43,388 nt of DNA from a virus: the IMG/VR virus record IMGVR_UViG_3300035698_010081, positions 1 through 43,388 of that record; one strand, 5' to 3'. Every line of letters begins with the position of its first letter. Position 1 is the first letter of the stretch. A program made the position numbers and the translations under genes. This document shows, piece after piece, positions 1 through 7,570 of this stretch. The notes beneath the pieces were generated by a model, which saw only the letters and a list, made by a program, of their open reading frames with translations, was not told the DNA's origin and did not search any database.

Positions 1-36
1 AAATCAATGTAAATCTGTACCTAAATTTTCAACTTT

Positions 37-132
37 TTATTCTTTCGGCAGAGTGTAAACGCCTGCCTTACCACCGAGTGCGACCATTATCTCGTCAGCC
101 TTTTCTATCTGTGCCGCCGTCAGACCAATTCG
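37..132 (-). other. Possible frameshifted continuation of the 50-aa lipoprotein
   Basis: After the lipoprotein gene stops at 120-122, the -1 reading frame stays open and encodes a plausible tail (GLTAAQIEKADEIMVALGG, then KAGVYTLPKE) ending in TAA at 37-39. A stop in this frame lies just upstream, and no ATG with a ribosome site precedes the coding-like part. It would be translated only by -1 frameshifting or if one base is missing in the assembly. It may also be noise. Confidence 0.3.
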
Positions 133-272
133 GAGTTAACGGCCTGCGGTTGAAGCAGTTCGTCACTTGACTTTACTTTTACCGTTTCGCTACATCCGGA
201 AAAGATTAAAATACTCAACAGGATCACTAATACTATCACACCATAAATTACGCCCTTTGCTACTGTTCTCAT
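120..272 (-). CDS. Small membrane lipoprotein (50 aa)
   Basis: This short gene is preceded by AAGGAG about 10 bases before the ATG. The protein starts MRTVAKGV, followed by a long hydrophobic stretch and a lipobox ending IFSGC at about residue 27. The remaining part (SETVKVKSSDELLQPQ) is hydrophilic. It should be exported and lipid-anchored at Cys27, probably in the outer membrane. It lies between a SEC-C protein and, across the presumed circular junction, the scaffold gene. Roles could be an outer-membrane spanin subunit or a superinfection-exclusion lipoprotein; neither is shown by sequence. The reading frame may be truncated, because coding-like sequence continues in the -1 frame. Confidence 0.6.
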   Translation of the reverse strand: MRTVAKGVIYGVIVLVILLSILIFSGCSETVKVKSSDELLQPQAVNSELV

Positions 273-286
273 TCCGTTCTACTCCT

Positions 287-649
287 TCAATTCTTAAAAT
301 GGTTAATTTTACCTGGTCTCGTAACCAGTTTATTACTCGATAGGATTATTGGCGACTCTTTCTTTTTCTTTACCGTCAGGATAAGGAAGTTAGGGTTATC
401 AGCGATCAATATCTCATTAACAAGATCGTCCGGCACTTCCTCTATCATCTTCCTCGAAAACGGTATCGGCCCTTTAGGTATAGCCAGATTCTGCTCACTC
501 GCTCCTTTGAGTAGTAAATAGAAACATTTCAGAATATCTCGAATAGTAATATCCTTAGCTGCCATCTGACCACAGCATTTCTTAAACTTTTTACCACTAC
601 CACAATTACACAAGTCGTTACGACCCTGTTTGTCCGCTGCCTGTATCAT
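287..649 (-). CDS. SEC-C zinc-motif protein (120 aa)
   Basis: Residues 9-27 carry a full SEC-C motif: Cys14, Cys16 and the pair Cys25-Cys26 around SGKKFKK. This motif binds one zinc ion in SecA and many small bacterial and phage proteins, usually mediating protein or nucleic-acid contacts. The rest (residues 30-120) is a basic domain that I do not recognise, with a KKKKES patch near residue 95. The start ATG overlaps the stop of the 25-aa lipoprotein gene as ATGA, and GAGGTG lies 6 bases upstream. A second SEC-C protein is encoded on the other side of the portal and Bbp19-like genes. Function unknown; a structural or assembly role is inferred only from position. Confidence 0.75.
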   Translation of the reverse strand: MIQAADKQGRNDLCNCGSGKKFKKCCGQMAAKDITIRDILKCFYLLLKGASEQNLAIPKGPIPFSRKMIEEVPDDLVNEILIADNPNFLILTVKKKKESPIILSSNKLVTRPGKINHFKN

Positions 650-723
650 TTTTCACCTCTTCGGAGTGTAGAACACCCTGCAAACCACACCGCATATATT
701 ACTAAGCACCACACAATAGTCAT
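646..723 (-). CDS. Very small lipoprotein (25 aa), o-spanin-like
   Basis: This gene fills the gap between the Bbp19-like and SEC-C genes. It has a ribosome site (AAGGAAG, 7-8 bases from ATG) and its stop overlaps the next start as ATGA. The product is a hydrophobic stretch ending in a consensus lipobox (FAGC, Cys17) followed by only nine residues, CSTLRRGEK. That is the minimal design of a lipoprotein. Rz1-type outer-membrane spanin subunits can be very small, which makes a lysis role possible, but no inner-membrane partner is encoded next to it and nested. Other lipopeptide roles remain open. Confidence 0.55.
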   Translation of the reverse strand: MTIVWCLVIYAVWFAGCSTLRRGEK

Positions 724-724
724 C

Positions 725-991
725 TCAACTTCCTTCCTCGCTTATCGGAACATTCTCAAGCTTCTTACCGACCAAAGCCCTTACCATCTTCTCGCCGGTT
801 ATACCAAACCCAATCCCGCAGCGAGCAAGAAACATTTTCATAGTATTCTGAGCTATCTGCTGCTCTTCGTTGGCCGCAATGTTCACAAACTCAGTCTCAT
901 CGAGCATTTTACCCAGTACCTTCGGACCAAGCGGACTCTTCAAAAACAAGTCCTGATAATCCTTATCGACCTGTGGATTCTTTTCAGACAT
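725..991 (-). CDS. Bbp19-like phage protein (88 aa)
   Basis: The central part (YQDLFLKSPLGPKVLGKML, then a Phe/Asn-rich turn and QNTMKMFLARCGIG) follows the pattern of the short Bbp19-type domain found beside portal genes in BPP-1-like podoviruses: an aromatic-rich helix, GxxVLxxLL, and a closing helix of about 12 residues. It begins 1 base after the portal stop, with GGAG in the portal end serving as ribosome site, so the two are probably co-translated. The role of the family is unknown, though its constant place beside the portal suggests head assembly or packaging. The assignment rests on pattern and synteny. Confidence 0.55.
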   Translation of the reverse strand: MSEKNPQVDKDYQDLFLKSPLGPKVLGKMLDETEFVNIAANEEQQIAQNTMKMFLARCGIGFGITGEKMVRALVGKKLENVPISEEGS

Positions 992-992
992 A

Positions 993-2720
993 TCATCCTA
1001 CTCCTTCCGCAATCGCCGCTATCGGACTATTCGGTTCTACCGGCTTACTCAGTTTAGGTACGGCATCCGCTATCTGACTACCAGCTTCCAGGGCTTCTTT
1101 CTGCCGCTCTCTGGCCGCGATATCAGCCATTATTTCAGCGAACTCTTCTTTGGAGTTTATAGAATTCATATCGAACCCTATAGCTTCGAGCGTCTTTTCT
1201 AATAGCTGTTCTGACTTTATCTTATGCACATCCTGCGGGAAGGTCTCTATATGGCCATCGATAACCCCTTTACCTTCGAAGTACCTGCGGACTGCAAACG
1301 CCTTTTTTTGAGCTTGCAATAGCGGCCCTATAAACTCCGCGTCCACCTGGCCATCTGTCATTTCGAGTATAACATCAGGCGGCTCCGGCATTCTACCTGC
1401 GTTGAGTTCGATACTAAAGAACGTGTCATCTATTGGGGTCAGGGCATCGTCTACTACCCTCTGGATATTCGTACCCCGCAGTAGTGCGTTTTCGCCTTGC
1501 GCTCCGATCCACGCCGTTGCAGTCTGCGGGGATCCACCGGACATCATATTACGAATAATCATCTGGTAGTATTGGACATCGAACCATCGTTCAACGTTAT
1601 TTACTATCCGGTCGCGTTCCTTCTCACCGATAGGATAGTTCTTACCACCCTGCGGCATCTCCTTAACAAACGATTCGGCTGTTTTGGCATAAGTAGTTGA
1701 CCTGGGCTTCCTGCGTATCTTACCCCTCATATCCGACGATGCAAAGTATTGAGGCTCCACATACCCTTGCCCCGCCTCCATCAGCGTCTTTGAGGCAATT
1801 ATCTCGCCCCTTGCATCGTGGAGGCTGTACCACGCGGGTGTTCTGGCGTATATCTCATCAGTTGATATTTCATAGCGCCATACAGCGTGAGGCCTCGCCC
1901 AGTAACCGGAAGCCTCGAACGGTTTTTTATTACCTGCGACACCGCCGTCGGCACCAACTTCCAACAGGTACATCCGCCACGGCCTGTCTGGCTTTATATC
2001 CCCGAATTGACCTGAAAAAGTAAGACCATCGAAGATAGGGTCATCTTCACGGTAATATACCTGCATAACCTCGACATCGGTATTCAAACCGTTCTTAATC
2101 GCCGTCTGGGTAGCTGGTGATAAAACTTCCTTATAATCTATCTGTCGCTGCTTGAGTTCTATCTGCAGTTGTGTAAGCGTCTTCTTGAATCGCCTGTGAT
2201 ATTGGACAGGAACTCCAAACGAATCGAAACGAAAATAGTTCTCCCGTGGATGCGGGAGAGTGCATTCAATCTTACCTGTAAGGATATTCTCTTCCGATAT
2301 AAGTGCCGGCGTCCCTACCGAAAGTGCACTCCTGAAATAAGGACCAAGACAAGCGTAAAAACCCGACCTGGCATAAACATCCAGCATATGATCTTCAGTA
2401 GCCTGCAGCCATTCAATAACTTCGTCAACACCTTTGAAAAACGGCTGAGGCATTGTATACTTAAGCCAGTCTATCGATCTCGATACGATAGAACCCTGCA
2501 TACCATCACTCATTATCCGAAGAGCCGAAGCCGGCGTACCATTGAAAGTATCGCGTATCCGTTTCTTATCGGCAGTCTCCTGAAACTCTGACAGACCCGG
2601 ATTGAATATCTCGATAATATCCTCGAAATCTTTTTCGTAAGGAAGCCGTTCAGCGACCATCTCACCTTGCCTGATCATTATCCGCTCGAACAAATTAGCA
2701 TCTTGCCACTTAGTAGCCAT
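993..2720 (-). CDS. Portal (head-tail connector) protein
   Basis: At 575 aa this has the size of T7/BPP-1-type head-tail connectors. Recognisable family features are the N-terminal helix with RLPYEKDFEDIIEIFNPGL, the segment TFNGTPASALRIMSDGMQG near residue 60, the aromatic WLKYTMP stretch and the C-terminal region of PLLQAQKKA followed by helices. A ring of twelve copies would form the vertex through which DNA enters and leaves, with the adaptor and nozzle attaching below. It is followed directly by the Bbp19-like gene and preceded by a SEC-C gene 4 bases away. No signal peptide is present, unlike the outer tail proteins. Confidence 0.9.
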   Translation of the reverse strand: MATKWQDANLFERIMIRQGEMVAERLPYEKDFEDIIEIFNPGLSEFQETADKKRIRDTFNGTPASALRIMSDGMQGSIVSRSIDWLKYTMPQPFFKGVDEVIEWLQATEDHMLDVYARSGFYACLGPYFRSALSVGTPALISEENILTGKIECTLPHPRENYFRFDSFGVPVQYHRRFKKTLTQLQIELKQRQIDYKEVLSPATQTAIKNGLNTDVEVMQVYYREDDPIFDGLTFSGQFGDIKPDRPWRMYLLEVGADGGVAGNKKPFEASGYWARPHAVWRYEISTDEIYARTPAWYSLHDARGEIIASKTLMEAGQGYVEPQYFASSDMRGKIRRKPRSTTYAKTAESFVKEMPQGGKNYPIGEKERDRIVNNVERWFDVQYYQMIIRNMMSGGSPQTATAWIGAQGENALLRGTNIQRVVDDALTPIDDTFFSIELNAGRMPEPPDVILEMTDGQVDAEFIGPLLQAQKKAFAVRRYFEGKGVIDGHIETFPQDVHKIKSEQLLEKTLEAIGFDMNSINSKEEFAEIMADIAARERQKEALEAGSQIADAVPKLSKPVEPNSPIAAIAEGVG

Positions 2721-2723
2721 AAT

Positions 2724-2993
2724 TTATCCCGTCAGTCCTTTTGTTCTTTTATAACAACACCTTTTAAACTTTATCCCCGACCCGCAAGGGCAGGGTTTGT
2801 TTCTTATGGAATTTCGATGTTGTATTCTAATCCGCCCCAAAGGCGAACGATTATCAAATTTAGATACTTGATTTTCTTGTCGTTGCCTAAGCGTCATTAA
2901 CTGCTCATCTATAGGCAGGCACAATTCTTGTGTACTTAAATCTAATCTTTCCATTTCAGTTAATGTCATCAACTGGCCTGTGTCACTATTCAT
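2724..2993 (-). CDS. SEC-C zinc-motif protein (89 aa)
   Basis: The C-terminal part holds a SEC-C motif, NKPCPCGSGIKFKRCC (Cys68, Cys70, Cys79, Cys80), as in the tail of SecA. The first 60 residues are polar and probably helical (TLTEMERLDLSTQEL, then a Gln/Arg-rich run). The gene ends 4 bases before the portal start, so the two are likely coupled. It is the second SEC-C protein of the structural block; the other has its motif at the N-terminus. The two may bind a common partner, or the motif may be a remnant used for zinc-stabilised folding. Confidence 0.75.
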   Translation of the reverse strand: MNSDTGQLMTLTEMERLDLSTQELCLPIDEQLMTLRQRQENQVSKFDNRSPLGRIRIQHRNSIRNKPCPCGSGIKFKRCCYKRTKGLTG

Positions 2994-3012
2994 AACTTAA
3001 TCCTTCCTTTGT

Positions 3013-3285
3013 TTATAATCCTAACAATTCTGCTTTTGATGTTTCCGCCCTACCGAAGTCCAGTTCCCGGGTCAGTATCGATCTTGATCGGCCTCTCCTC
3101 TTTGCAGCGAGGTCACGTTCCTCTTTTTCAGCGGCCGCAACGTCAACTTCAACCTTTTTTGGTATCGGGTCCGGTGTGGGCGGCGGCTTCGGTCCTTTGC
3201 CTCCGCCTCCGCCTCCGAAATAACGCCATGTCGGATGCTCTGGATTAAATGTTCTGAAACACTCGTCTTTTATCAGATCTCGCAT
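3013..3285 (-). CDS. Small phage structural-module protein with RGRS motif
   Basis: The 90-aa product has a glycine run, a proline-rich stretch (GPKPPPTPDPIPKK), a charged helix (AAAEKEERDLAAKRRGR) and the ending ILTRELDFGRAETSKAELLGL. The layout of disordered Pro/Gly start, helix with RRGRS, ILT and terminal LLG is common in small proteins next to portal genes of podoviruses. Their role is not established; they are presumed minor head proteins. It overlaps the end of the upstream GNAT-like gene by 13 bases and precedes the SEC-C/portal pair. Confidence 0.6.
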   Translation of the reverse strand: MRDLIKDECFRTFNPEHPTWRYFGGGGGGKGPKPPPTPDPIPKKVEVDVAAAEKEERDLAAKRRGRSRSILTRELDFGRAETSKAELLGL

Positions 3286-3677
3286 TTTATTACCACCGCA
3301 TGTTCTTTAAACCCATGTCTGGTTAGTGCCGCCATTTCCTTCCGCCTGGTCTCTCCCATAATACTCGTTAGCCCCCTATTTCTTGCCCATTGTTTTGCCA
3401 TTCTCATCGCCTCTCTGCCTGGCTGCAGGTCTGCCTGTGGCCTGTGAAACACCTGATGTATCCACAGGCAATCATTTTTTTGATACGCTATCATAAACCC
3501 GTCAATTTCTTTTCCGACCGGAAAATCATATTGCGTCTCATACAATAGTACAAGAAAGTCCGGCTGTTTCTGCCGTTCTATCAACTCTGCCAGGCTGACA
3601 TCTGTCGGATAGTCCGCCGCTCCGGTAAAATTCTCTACCAGTGTATTCAAATCAATATCATTTTTTTCGTATACCAA
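3273..3677 (-). CDS. GNAT-like acetyltransferase-fold protein
   Basis: This 134-aa protein follows the GNAT order: a central strand pair (GFMIAYQKNDCLWIHQVFH), then a helix and strand (REAMRMAKQWARNRGLTSI) and a closing GFKEHAVVIK strand like the HGFK ending of GNAT enzymes. The acetyl-CoA loop is not a clean Q/RxxGxG/A, so catalysis is uncertain. GNAT-fold proteins next to terminase are frequent in T7/BPP-1-like phages. The start is a TTG, supported by AAGGAG ten bases upstream at the end of the terminase gene. Confidence 0.6.
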   Translation of the reverse strand: MVYEKNDIDLNTLVENFTGAADYPTDVSLAELIERQKQPDFLVLLYETQYDFPVGKEIDGFMIAYQKNDCLWIHQVFHRPQADLQPGREAMRMAKQWARNRGLTSIMGETRRKEMAALTRHGFKEHAVVIKCEI

Positions 3678-3683
3678 TTTTCG

Positions 3684-5252
3684 CTAACTCCTTAAATAAT
3701 CCGTTTCCTCTTCGATATCAATATCAAGTCCCATCCCTGCAGGTACCGCGTGAGCAAAGCCCATGTGCCTGCCGCCAATCCTTCCATATCGATATTGAAC
3801 GGCCAAATGCCTTAGTGCGTCCATCACATGCTTATGCCATGTATCCTTCGGCTGGGAATGGTACGCTGGTTTATCGTCGGTACTCAAAGCCTCATTCTTC
3901 TTTTTACCATACCCGCTCGCTGCCTGGATAATAGTCTGGCAGTTGAGTTCGTTAATATCCAGCAGCTCCCATATACTCCGCGTCGCCTCAATTCCGTCCT
4001 CAAATTCATGCTCTATCACCGGCACGATATTATAGCCGAGTTGAGCTGCAAGGTCCTTAGTCGCCATTCCAGTCTGGAACCTGCCGGCCTTACCGTATTT
4101 ATGCTCCCAGCCGGTATAATGTTCTTTTCCATAGACATAAGGTTTGCTATCGAGTGCCTTCGCCCAGGCAGGCTGGCCTTGCCCTGAATTATCGTAATAG
4201 CAATCTATCAGTCGTATCCTGTCCCTGATCAACTGGAAGAATATACATGCAGTCCACCAATCACCTGTATCGGTAGCCGTAAACACCGGTTGCGTAGTAT
4301 CATGGCGATATTCGTTAGAGATCCGCTTCTCTTTTTTGGCCGCCGCTAATTTATAACCGTAATAAGTTCCCTCTTGATATGATGGAAACAGACCCTTAAC
4401 TCTCATTCTGGTCCCATCACCATCGATACCATATTTTTTAATTATCCTTTCAACCCACTCATAGCTCGCCAGTCCGGGAATCACTCGTTTTCTTTGAACG
4501 TAATTCGGATTATCTCTCGCATCGATAGTTATAACATTAAAGCCCTGATCACTGGTATACGTATCTTTACCCTCGTTTTTGTCAGTATCACTACTAAAAC
4601 AGGCCTTAGCAAATTCACAGTTAGGGTCAGTAGGGTTACCTTGAGCCAAAAGCTTACATCGCTCGTCGATAATCAGCCCTTCCAAAATCGTCCGCCATAT
4701 CTGCGGTATTATCCCACACACTTCATCAATCAACGTCAGCGTCCAGGTATTGTGCCAGCCCTGCATTTTTGTTGCATGTTCGCTCGCCGAGTCGGGCGAG
4801 GTTGAGAACCCTATCGCAAAATTCTTCTCCCATGCCTCCTTATCTTCCGGCGGCAGACTTTGCAAAATATCCAAAGCGGGCTTAACATCCCATCTTAGAG
4901 TAGTCATTTTCCCACCAAGTGGAATCTTAGCACCCGCATACGCAGCATGTATCTCTCGCCAAAGTTGGTTCCTGACCTGATTATCACTCGGCGCAGTTGT
5001 AATTACCGTTGAGGGCTGAAAACAGGTCTTAAACCACGGAACAATTCTACCTGCACCGTAGGTTTTCGATACCGAATGGCTCGCACGAACTGCCGTAAAT
5101 TGGTGATCCCTGATGGATTCAACAACCTCCACCATCTTTGGCCAGATATATTCTTCCCGCATACCAAGAACATCAATATAGAAACCACGCGGATCCTGAC
5201 GGTAGCCGATGAGTTTCTCTGCTATTTGATTTTCCTGTGCCGTTGCTATCAT
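3684..5252 (-). CDS. terL: Terminase large subunit
   Basis: The 522-aa protein is a DNA-packaging motor. The ATPase part has a Walker A-like loop ASHSVSKTY (residues 57-65) and Walker B LTLIDEV with Asp175/Glu176. The linker GNPTDPN and the C-terminal RNase H-like nuclease begin near residue 320, with TATDTGDWW giving the first acidic metal ligands (Asp327, Asp330). Walker A has SVSKT in place of the usual G-rich loop, a variant typical of this terminase group. Its start overlaps the small terminase stop as ATGA. It would dock on the portal and cut DNA during headful or site-specific packaging. Confidence 0.93.
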   Translation of the reverse strand: MIATAQENQIAEKLIGYRQDPRGFYIDVLGMREEYIWPKMVEVVESIRDHQFTAVRASHSVSKTYGAGRIVPWFKTCFQPSTVITTAPSDNQVRNQLWREIHAAYAGAKIPLGGKMTTLRWDVKPALDILQSLPPEDKEAWEKNFAIGFSTSPDSASEHATKMQGWHNTWTLTLIDEVCGIIPQIWRTILEGLIIDERCKLLAQGNPTDPNCEFAKACFSSDTDKNEGKDTYTSDQGFNVITIDARDNPNYVQRKRVIPGLASYEWVERIIKKYGIDGDGTRMRVKGLFPSYQEGTYYGYKLAAAKKEKRISNEYRHDTTQPVFTATDTGDWWTACIFFQLIRDRIRLIDCYYDNSGQGQPAWAKALDSKPYVYGKEHYTGWEHKYGKAGRFQTGMATKDLAAQLGYNIVPVIEHEFEDGIEATRSIWELLDINELNCQTIIQAASGYGKKKNEALSTDDKPAYHSQPKDTWHKHVMDALRHLAVQYRYGRIGGRHMGFAHAVPAGMGLDIDIEEETDYLRS

Positions 5253-5959
5253 TTTTTATTCAATATCCCTGTTTTAGCCAGAATATCCGCTAATGATTGA
5301 CTCTCGACATCCACATTCTGAATATCCGTCCACCGCTCTTCAGTTTTACCCATATTCTGATTAGCGTATTTAGCCGCCGTAGTATCAGACGGTATGAATT
5401 CCTCTTCAGTGCGAACAATAGCTAATTCCTTGATCTGCAGCTGCTCTATCCGCTTCCTGATCGCTATTTCGATAGCCCCTTTTTTATCTTTCTTAGCAAA
5501 CTTCAACCGCAGGCCTACGGATTTTGAATAAGCTATCAGATCGTCTTTACTGAACCGCGAATATGGTGGATGAGCTGGACCTGTGGTCACAGGCTCTTTA
5601 ATTATCTTTTTCTTTTTATAGCCCTGGGCACGTTTGACAACGCCCCTATTGATCTTACCGAGTTCTACGCTCTCTAACTGCAAAGCAATTTTCTTACGGA
5701 GCTGGTCCTCGGCAACCTCAATAGCCGCAAGGAAGTCAGGCTTGAACAGTTTATCGCCCGGCGTCCGCCATTTCAGCATTGTACTAACCCCAACCCCCAG
5801 AGCTTTGGCAATAACACCAAAAGCCAGTTTCCCCTTCCGATTCAAAGGTATCTTACTGATAAGAACGCCAACCTGCACAGCGTAAGAACTCTCATACTTC
5901 TCCAGACGAACAGCCTTTTTGGCTTTAGGGATAGGCTTTTTAACTCTTTTTTTTGCCAT
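5249..5959 (-). CDS. terS: Probable terminase small subunit
   Basis: The gene directly precedes the large terminase and overlaps it by 4 bases. The protein starts with a Lys-rich tail (MAKKRVKKPIPKAKKAV) and has a helix-turn-helix-like segment near residues 50-80 (FGVIAKALGVGVSTMLKWR). A basic middle (KRAQGYKKKKII) and a C-terminal part follow that could contact TerL. I placed the start at 5959 because ATG with AGAAGAGAG upstream fits better than the TTG seven codons earlier. The family match is by position and architecture. It would recognise phage DNA for packaging. Confidence 0.7.
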   Translation of the reverse strand: MAKKRVKKPIPKAKKAVRLEKYESSYAVQVGVLISKIPLNRKGKLAFGVIAKALGVGVSTMLKWRTPGDKLFKPDFLAAIEVAEDQLRKKIALQLESVELGKINRGVVKRAQGYKKKKIIKEPVTTGPAHPPYSRFSKDDLIAYSKSVGLRLKFAKKDKKGAIEIAIRKRIEQLQIKELAIVRTEEEFIPSDTTAAKYANQNMGKTEERWTDIQNVDVESQSLADILAKTGILNKK

Positions 5960-6149
5960 CAATCGCGACTCTCTTCTCAATTATTTCTATTTCCAGCGCT
6001 TTCGCTCTACGTCTTATTTTTTCGGCAAGCGATACCAATTCATCTTTAATCTTCCTCTCAGCATCAGATATAAGCCAACTTTCAACAGACAGTGCCGCCC
6101 GTTGAATATCGGCCACACTGCGAATAATATTATCGAGTTCAAGTATCAT
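5940..6149 (-). CDS. Small helical protein (69 aa), unknown
   Basis: I start this at the ATG at 6147-6149, which overlaps the end of the upstream gene and has a GGGGGAA ribosome site. The product (MILELDNIIRSVADIQRAAL, and later AERKIKDELVSLAEKIRRR) is charged and strongly helical, likely a coiled coil. It overlaps the small terminase start by about 20 bases. Position suggests a packaging accessory role, but I recognise no family. Confidence 0.55.
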   Translation of the reverse strand: MILELDNIIRSVADIQRAALSVESWLISDAERKIKDELVSLAEKIRRRAKALEIEIIEKRVAIDGKKKS

Positions 6150-6429
6150 TCCCGTCTTGTTCCCCCAATACTCGATAAGCCTTAAACACCTCAAAGACAG
6201 CATCTATCAAGCTGCTCCCGACGTTATCTATCCCGTCTGCCAGTGCCTCGATAACGCGGGTCTGTAGTCCGGGATCGTTTTTTATAGTATTCAGAACCCT
6301 TTCCGGGTCTTTGCCCAGGTCCTCAATATCCTTTTTGTTTACTCCATACGCCCCTCGTCGGGCTGCCAGTTCTCTAACAAGCGGTATTGCGATATATTCG
6401 ATAAGAAGTGCTGCTGTCGCTGGACTCAT
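6139..6429 (-). CDS. First gene of the late unit, unknown (96 aa)
   Basis: The protein begins with a mildly hydrophobic helix (MSPATAALLIEYIAIPLVRE) followed by a charged part with KDIEDLGKDPERV and an acidic end. AGGG lies 8 bases before the ATG. It is the first gene after the putative late promoter and leader hairpin, and overlaps the next small gene by 11 bases. No family recognised. Confidence 0.6.
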   Translation of the reverse strand: MSPATAALLIEYIAIPLVRELAARRGAYGVNKKDIEDLGKDPERVLNTIKNDPGLQTRVIEALADGIDNVGSSLIDAVFEVFKAYRVLGEQDGNDT

Positions 6430-6474
6430 TTGTTTATCCCTAAATCATAATTACGATTAAATTACCGTAAAGTT

Positions 6475-6513
6475 TTGCGGGCAGTCCCGGGGCGTAACCA
6501 GGTCTGCCCGCAA
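6475..6513 (-). promoter_or_regulatory. Strong leader hairpin upstream of the late unit
   Basis: A 10-base perfect inverted repeat (TTGCGGGCAG / CTGCCCGCAA) is continued after an A/A mismatch by CCTGG/CCGGG, closing a 7-base loop. The run is GC-rich inside AT-rich surroundings. It lies about 30 bases downstream of the predicted late promoter start and 45 bases before the first gene. It is not followed by a clear T-tract on the minus strand, so a stabilising or regulatory leader is likelier than a simple terminator; on the plus strand TTTT follows. Confidence 0.5.
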
Positions 6514-6546
6514 TTTTAAAGAAAACTTTTCTTAATCATAAACTCT

Positions 6547-6575
6547 TTTATTTAACCTTTACCACCCAATGTCAA
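6547..6575 (-). promoter_or_regulatory. Candidate sigma70-type late promoter
   Basis: On the minus strand a perfect -35 hexamer TTGACA (6570-6575) is followed after 17 bases by AATAAA (6547-6552, 4 of 6 matches to TATAAT). It sits in the gap between the accessory block and the terminase/portal block, pointing into the latter. The weak -10 could mean activator dependence. Read by eye only. Confidence 0.4.
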
Positions 6576-6583
6576 GATGATTT

Positions 6584-6805
6584 TCATTTATTTGGTAACT
6601 TTTCAAAAGCAAAAAGCGTCCTCTTATACACTCCGCCCCTCGCTACGATATAGCATTCATTAACGTATGTTGCTATTTCCGGGCAGCCGAAAGACAGTTG
6701 CCCAGCCCCCTCTAATCCATCTAATCGTTTACTATGCGGTCCTTTTTTAGTATACGCATTAAATGTATCCCCAACCTTAATACCGTCCCTGATACGCCTG
6801 GTCAT
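6584..6805 (-). CDS. Unknown small protein (73 aa)
   Basis: The start is taken at the ATG at 6803-6805, seven bases after AAGGA, giving MTRRIRDGIKVGDTFNAYTK. The product looks like a compact beta protein (KVGDTF, ATYVNECYIVARGGVYKR). It is the last gene of the early/accessory unit, before the late promoter. No family recognised. Confidence 0.55.
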   Translation of the reverse strand: MTRRIRDGIKVGDTFNAYTKKGPHSKRLDGLEGAGQLSFGCPEIATYVNECYIVARGGVYKRTLFAFEKLPNK

Positions 6806-6846
6806 CACAATTCCTTTCAATTATAATTAACGCTAATTACACTGAT

Positions 6847-7500
6847 TTACTTACTTTCTGCAAACAATCCCATTTGGCCTTTTCTGGCCTCTTTTACCGG
6901 CACGCCGGTTTCGACGGCCTTAATCCTATCCCTTGCTATCTGGCAGTATTCCTCTGATATATCTATGCCTATGTAGTTCCTGCCGAGCATTTTAGCGGCT
7001 ACGCAGGTTGTTCCAGAGCCGACATAGGGGTCTAATATCAAATCGCCGGGGTTACTAAATTTTTCCAAGCACCAAATAAACAATTCTGACGGTTTGGGCG
7101 TTGGATGGTCAACTTTTTCGTCTTTACTGTCTTTAACAAATCCTCTATTCCTGCAGGTGAACCGCCGAGCGACACTGCTAAATGATGTAATTGCCAATTC
7201 TACATCAGCAAAACACATTTCAGCCCATTTTCCTTTGTCCCATATTAGGAAACAGTTTGTCGAAGGAAGTGCTTCAAGGAAATAATTGCCTCCCCAAACA
7301 ATATAATTTTTCCCGGCCGCAAGTATTGTTTTTATTTCTTCTGTGGTCGGTTTTTTTATAGTTCCCCATTTTGCCGCACTCTCATACGTTCTGTTTTTTT
7401 CTTTAAGTAACCCTGTTCCATTTTTACCCCTATAACAGACTTTCCCATACGGCGGGTCAGTCAGCACTAAATCCACGCAATTGTCCGGCCAGTCCCGCAT
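6847..7500 (-). CDS. DNA adenine/cytosine-N4 methyltransferase
   Basis: The protein has catalytic motif IV DPPYG (residues 15-19) near the start and the S-adenosylmethionine motif DPYVGSGTT (157-165) near the end. This order marks the beta class of N6-adenine/N4-cytosine methyltransferases. NYIGIDISEEYCQIA follows as motif II. The usual family opening (NQIICGDCLEVM) is encoded in frame just upstream of the first ATG, between 7501 and 7548, where no ATG, GTG or TTG exists. True initiation may therefore use ATT at 7546-7548, or the 5' end is damaged. It probably protects phage DNA or alters its regulation. No cognate nuclease is adjacent. Confidence 0.85.
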   Translation of the reverse strand: MRDWPDNCVDLVLTDPPYGKVCYRGKNGTGLLKEKNRTYESAAKWGTIKKPTTEEIKTILAAGKNYIVWGGNYFLEALPSTNCFLIWDKGKWAEMCFADVELAITSFSSVARRFTCRNRGFVKDSKDEKVDHPTPKPSELFIWCLEKFSNPGDLILDPYVGSGTTCVAAKMLGRNYIGIDISEEYCQIARDRIKAVETGVPVKEARKGQMGLFAESK

Positions 7501-7570
7501 AACCTCAAGGCAATCGCCACAGATTATTTGATTTATTGGTAGTTTAATTTCTTATTCTTTTTTAAGATGC

